DNA from: Anaerolineales bacterium | GTDB lineage: Bacteria; Chloroflexota; Anaerolineae; Anaerolineales; Villigracilaceae | Length of the DNA stretch: 6,668 nucleotides | Direction of reading: 5' to 3' | NCBI GenBank assembly: GCA_016928525.1 | Contig: JAFGKO010000217.1 | Coordinates: forward strand, 1 to 6,668 | Shown here: positions 4,997-6,668 of the stretch, piece after piece | Layout of the letters: every line of letters begins with the position of its first letter | Position numbering within the stretch: position 1 is the first letter of the stretch | Notes under the pieces: generated by a model | Database searches by the model: none | Told to the model about the DNA's origin: nothing | The model's input: the letters and a program-made list of their open reading frames with translations, nothing else | Translations under genes and position numbers: made by a program

Positions 4997-6505
4997 TTAC
5001 GAACCCTTAGTAAGGGGAAGAGTATGCTCATTCTGCTCGGCATGCTGGTCGATCCAGGCCGTTGCCCAGCGGATAAAGTTGGCGGCGAAAATGGTCATGG
5101 CTTCCTGCAAGTAAATGGCCGGTTCGGAGCGCACTTTCAGGCGGTGGAGATAGAAGACCTGCTTGGCTTCCTTGATACCAGCCTCGATGGTCTGGCGAGC
5201 ATTGTACTGGCCAAACCAGGCGAGCAAGTCGGTTGTCACCGCTGTCTCGCCGAAGTGTGCCAGGGCGCTGTGCTTTTGGGTCTGTCCGGTATAAAAACGC
5301 TCCAGGGCAATATCGAGCGGGTAAGGGCAGTGTTGCAGTTGCATCCCGCTCCAGGCGACCATCTCTGCGTTGTTGCCCACACGTATCCAAGCAGTATCGG
5401 CGGTTACTTTTGCCTTGAGCATCCGTACAATCTTGTGGTTATGCAGCTTGACATACACTTCATACCCCATTTCGATCAGCAGGGCGATGTTGTCGTAGGT
5501 ACCGAAACCAGCATCAAGACGGAAACAGGCTTCCAGAGGCTGTGGATTTTCAGCGTTCTCACGCTCGAACTGTTCCAGACGCTTGCGCAGCGCTTTTTCC
5601 TGCTCCAGGTGTTTGCTCAACAAGGCCTGCGTCTTGCCCAGTTTTTTCATAGCAACTTGCACTGCTTTCTCTCGGCGTACACAACGGCGTTCCAAAACCC
5701 CGATGCGCTTGGGGTTCGTCGCTTCTTGCAGAAGGGCCACGGTTTCTTGTTTGGCGTTTTGCGCTACTGCCAGGGCTGTTCGTTGGCTCTCCAGCCGTTT
5801 TTCGGCAGGAGCACGACTTTGGACAAAGGCTTCGATCCGCTCTTGTAGCAGGTCTGTGCGCCGTCTCGATCGCTGTCCGCTGCGCTTTTCAGCGGCCAAC
5901 ACCAGGGCTTCCGCTTGCGTGCAGGAAACCGTATCTCCAGCATGGTGTTCCACCGACAGCCATAACCGCCCGTAGGTGGGACTTTGCAGGCTGACCACCC
6001 CAGCCTGATATCCCAGCTGGATCTCGTCTCCCATATATCCATAAGCCGCATTCGGGTACGTCCGGCTGGTGTTCGAGACCGGCAACCCGGTCAGGTCGCC
6101 ATCGTATTGCAACCTATCCCCTTGTGAACGCACCACGGACAGTTCGCGATCCAAGAAAGGCTGGCTGACACGCTCCAGCACGCTCACAAGCTCATGCGCT
6201 TCGGTCCAACCCAAAGCGCTCAGCGTCCGGCTGACCCCTGTATAGTCTGCCCATCCCGCTTGTCCCCAGACTTGGGCTACTGCCAAATCCTTGTCCAGCG
6301 GATGCGCTGCCAGACTGATGTCTTGCAAGTACTTCGCACCTGACAAAATCGTCACCAGAAACTCCAGGACTTTTGCCTGAGGCGTGTGCTCGTAGACCTT
6401 TTGCTTGAGCTTGACTGCTTCGATGCCAGAGAGCAGACCGATCTCCCTGGCAAAATGTCCCCAGGGAACTAAGAGCGCATGTTGGGTTTCTTGTTCTCGA
6501 GCCAT
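4997..6505 (-). pseudogene. IS4-superfamily (IS1380-like) DDE transposase, C-terminus cut off by inner IS
   Basis: Counting from the ATG at 6511, this product has 504 residues. I prefer the second ATG (6505, MAREQETQ), because AGGA then lies 6 nt upstream instead of touching the start. D137 lies in LQYDGDLTG and D333 in FRLDAGFGT. The third acidic residue is E443 in an exact Y-x2-R-x3-E-x6-K signature (Y436, R439, E443, K450). Residues about 222-320 are rich in Glu, Lys, Gln and Leu and look like a long coiled coil inserted between the first two catalytic Asp residues, which are 196 apart. The stop TAA (4999-4997) is not native: it is the first three bases of the inner element's terminal repeat. 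About 71 residues of tail are thereby lost and remain at 3654-3439. All catalytic residues are kept, so partial activity is conceivable, but the tail is probably needed. The family name is moderately sure; the superfamily is firm. Confidence 0.85.
5000..5001. repeat. CG, right copy of probable 2-bp target duplication of inner IS
   Basis: This CG follows the inner right tip and matches CG at 3655-3656. On the minus strand it completes codon TCG (Ser504 of the outer transposase) just before the inner repeat begins with TAA. Confidence 0.5.
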
Positions 6506-6581
6506 GTCCATTCCTGTTTGTTGAAATGGCTCAAGACTACGTCATCCTTATTCAGTTGGTAATGTTCATTTTTTGTGCTTT

Positions 6582-6599
6582 TCACGATTTCGCTCGTGA
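6582..6599. other. subterminal hairpin, right end of outer IS
   Basis: TCACGA and TCGTGA form a 6-bp perfect stem with loop TTTCGC, inside the 110-bp stretch between the right tip and the transposase start. It would lie in the leader of any transcript entering from outside and could hide the start region from read-through translation, as seen in some other IS families. I see no convincing promoter between 6506 and 6615. Confidence 0.5.
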
Positions 6600-6615
6600 T
6601 TGCACAACCGTTACG

Positions 6616-6619
6616 TTAA
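6616..6619. repeat. TTAA target duplication, right side of outer IS
   Basis: TTAA lies directly outside the right CGTAAC tip, matching the left copy at 3439-3442. The 49 bases beyond it, to the window end, are flanking DNA in which I see no gene, repeat or signal. Confidence 0.6.
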
Positions 6620-6668
6620 AGCCTCGAAACTCAAGAATTACATAGTGATAGAAGGTGATCGAACGGCA

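Larger units (their letters stand above)
3657..4999 (-). mobile_element. inner insertion sequence, ISAzo13 family, 1343 bp
   Basis: The terminal inverted repeats at 3657-3675 and 4981-4999 both read TAAA, two differing bases (TT or GA), then AATAACTTCCCTC, matching at 17 of 19 positions. One transposase gene fills the element from 4947 down to 3674, and its stop codon overlaps the left repeat. A CG dinucleotide flanks each side. The insertion lies inside the 3' end of the outer transposase, so this element arrived second. Its transposase reading is broken, so it can move only if another copy supplies the enzyme. The exact ends are inferred from the repeats and the frame argument and could shift by one to three bases. 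Confidence 0.8.
3443..6615 (-). mobile_element. outer insertion sequence, IS1380-like, interrupted by an ISAzo13 element
   Basis: The terminal repeats are at 3443-3461 and 6597-6615. Read inward, both begin CGTAAC, continue with two differing bases (TT or GG), then TTG, one differing base (C or T), then GCAATCA: 16 of 19 positions match. Each end has a small subterminal hairpin: TTGCGC/GCGCAA at 3451-3467 and TCACGA/TCGTGA at 6582-6599. TTAA flanks both tips. Without the inner element and one CG the length is about 1.83 kb, a normal size for the IS1380 family. The single transposase gene runs right to left. Family placement rests on the YREK motif, the element size and TTAA. IS1380 tips usually begin CC, so this is an atypical or related lineage. 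Confidence 0.75.

Noticed and set aside
3655..5001. Inner IS with TA target duplication, as in IS630/mariner elements
   Set aside because: TA is present at both junctions, but a TA duplication leaves the outer transposase out of frame with an immediate stop. CG restores the frame, and the transposase is not IS630-type.
5024..5848. 274-residue open frame on the plus strand
   Set aside because: It lies wholly antisense to the transposase, whose frame carries an exact YREK motif and the DDE residues. The plus product has no recognisable domain and no ribosome site.
1..6668. New defence or multi-gene functional system
   Set aside because: The chromosomal genes are small membrane proteins and one DUF5671-type protein with no nuclease, helicase, reverse transcriptase, methylase, toxin or array nearby. 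The rest is transposable DNA.

Overview
The window looks like a piece of a Chloroflexota chromosome, probably Anaerolineae. The taxonomic reading is an inference. It rests on a multi-repeat DUF5671-type membrane protein, small membrane genes of a kind common in that group, and an intergenic element built from CCGCCAAG/CTTGGCGG words, which I recall as frequent in those genomes. Every gene I can support is on the minus strand, so the window reads from right to left.

Bases 1-3364 are chromosomal. In transcription order they hold a four-helix membrane protein (3364-2993) ending at a clean intrinsic terminator; an 81-residue two-helix PLDc_N-like protein (2846-2601) with a near-consensus promoter placed so that its mRNA should start at the ATG (leaderless); a 162-bp CCAAG-rich inverted-repeat element; a membrane-anchored NTF2-like protein (2364-1885); and a twelve-helix DUF5671-type protein (1798 to beyond base 1). 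The last two look like an operon, with a 12-bp inverted repeat between them.

Bases 3439-6619 are one insertion sequence nested in another. The outer element (3443-6615) has imperfect 19-bp terminal inverted repeats, is flanked by TTAA on both sides, and encodes an IS4-superfamily, IS1380-like DDE transposase with an exact YREK signature. An ISAzo13-family element (3657-4999) is inserted in the 3' part of that gene, cutting off about 71 C-terminal residues, which survive at 3654-3439. The inner terminal repeat supplies the premature stop. Removing the inner element together with one copy of a 2-bp CG duplication restores the reading frame. The ISAzo13 transposase is itself broken by two in-frame stops. 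It also needs a -1 frame change, which falls exactly on a classical A_AAA_AAG slippery heptamer.

Bases 6620-6668 are flanking DNA with nothing recognisable. I see no RNA gene, CRISPR array, phage module or defence system, and no convincing new multi-gene system. The most informative parts are the nested IS structure, the frameshift site, the leaderless promoter and the intergenic repeats.
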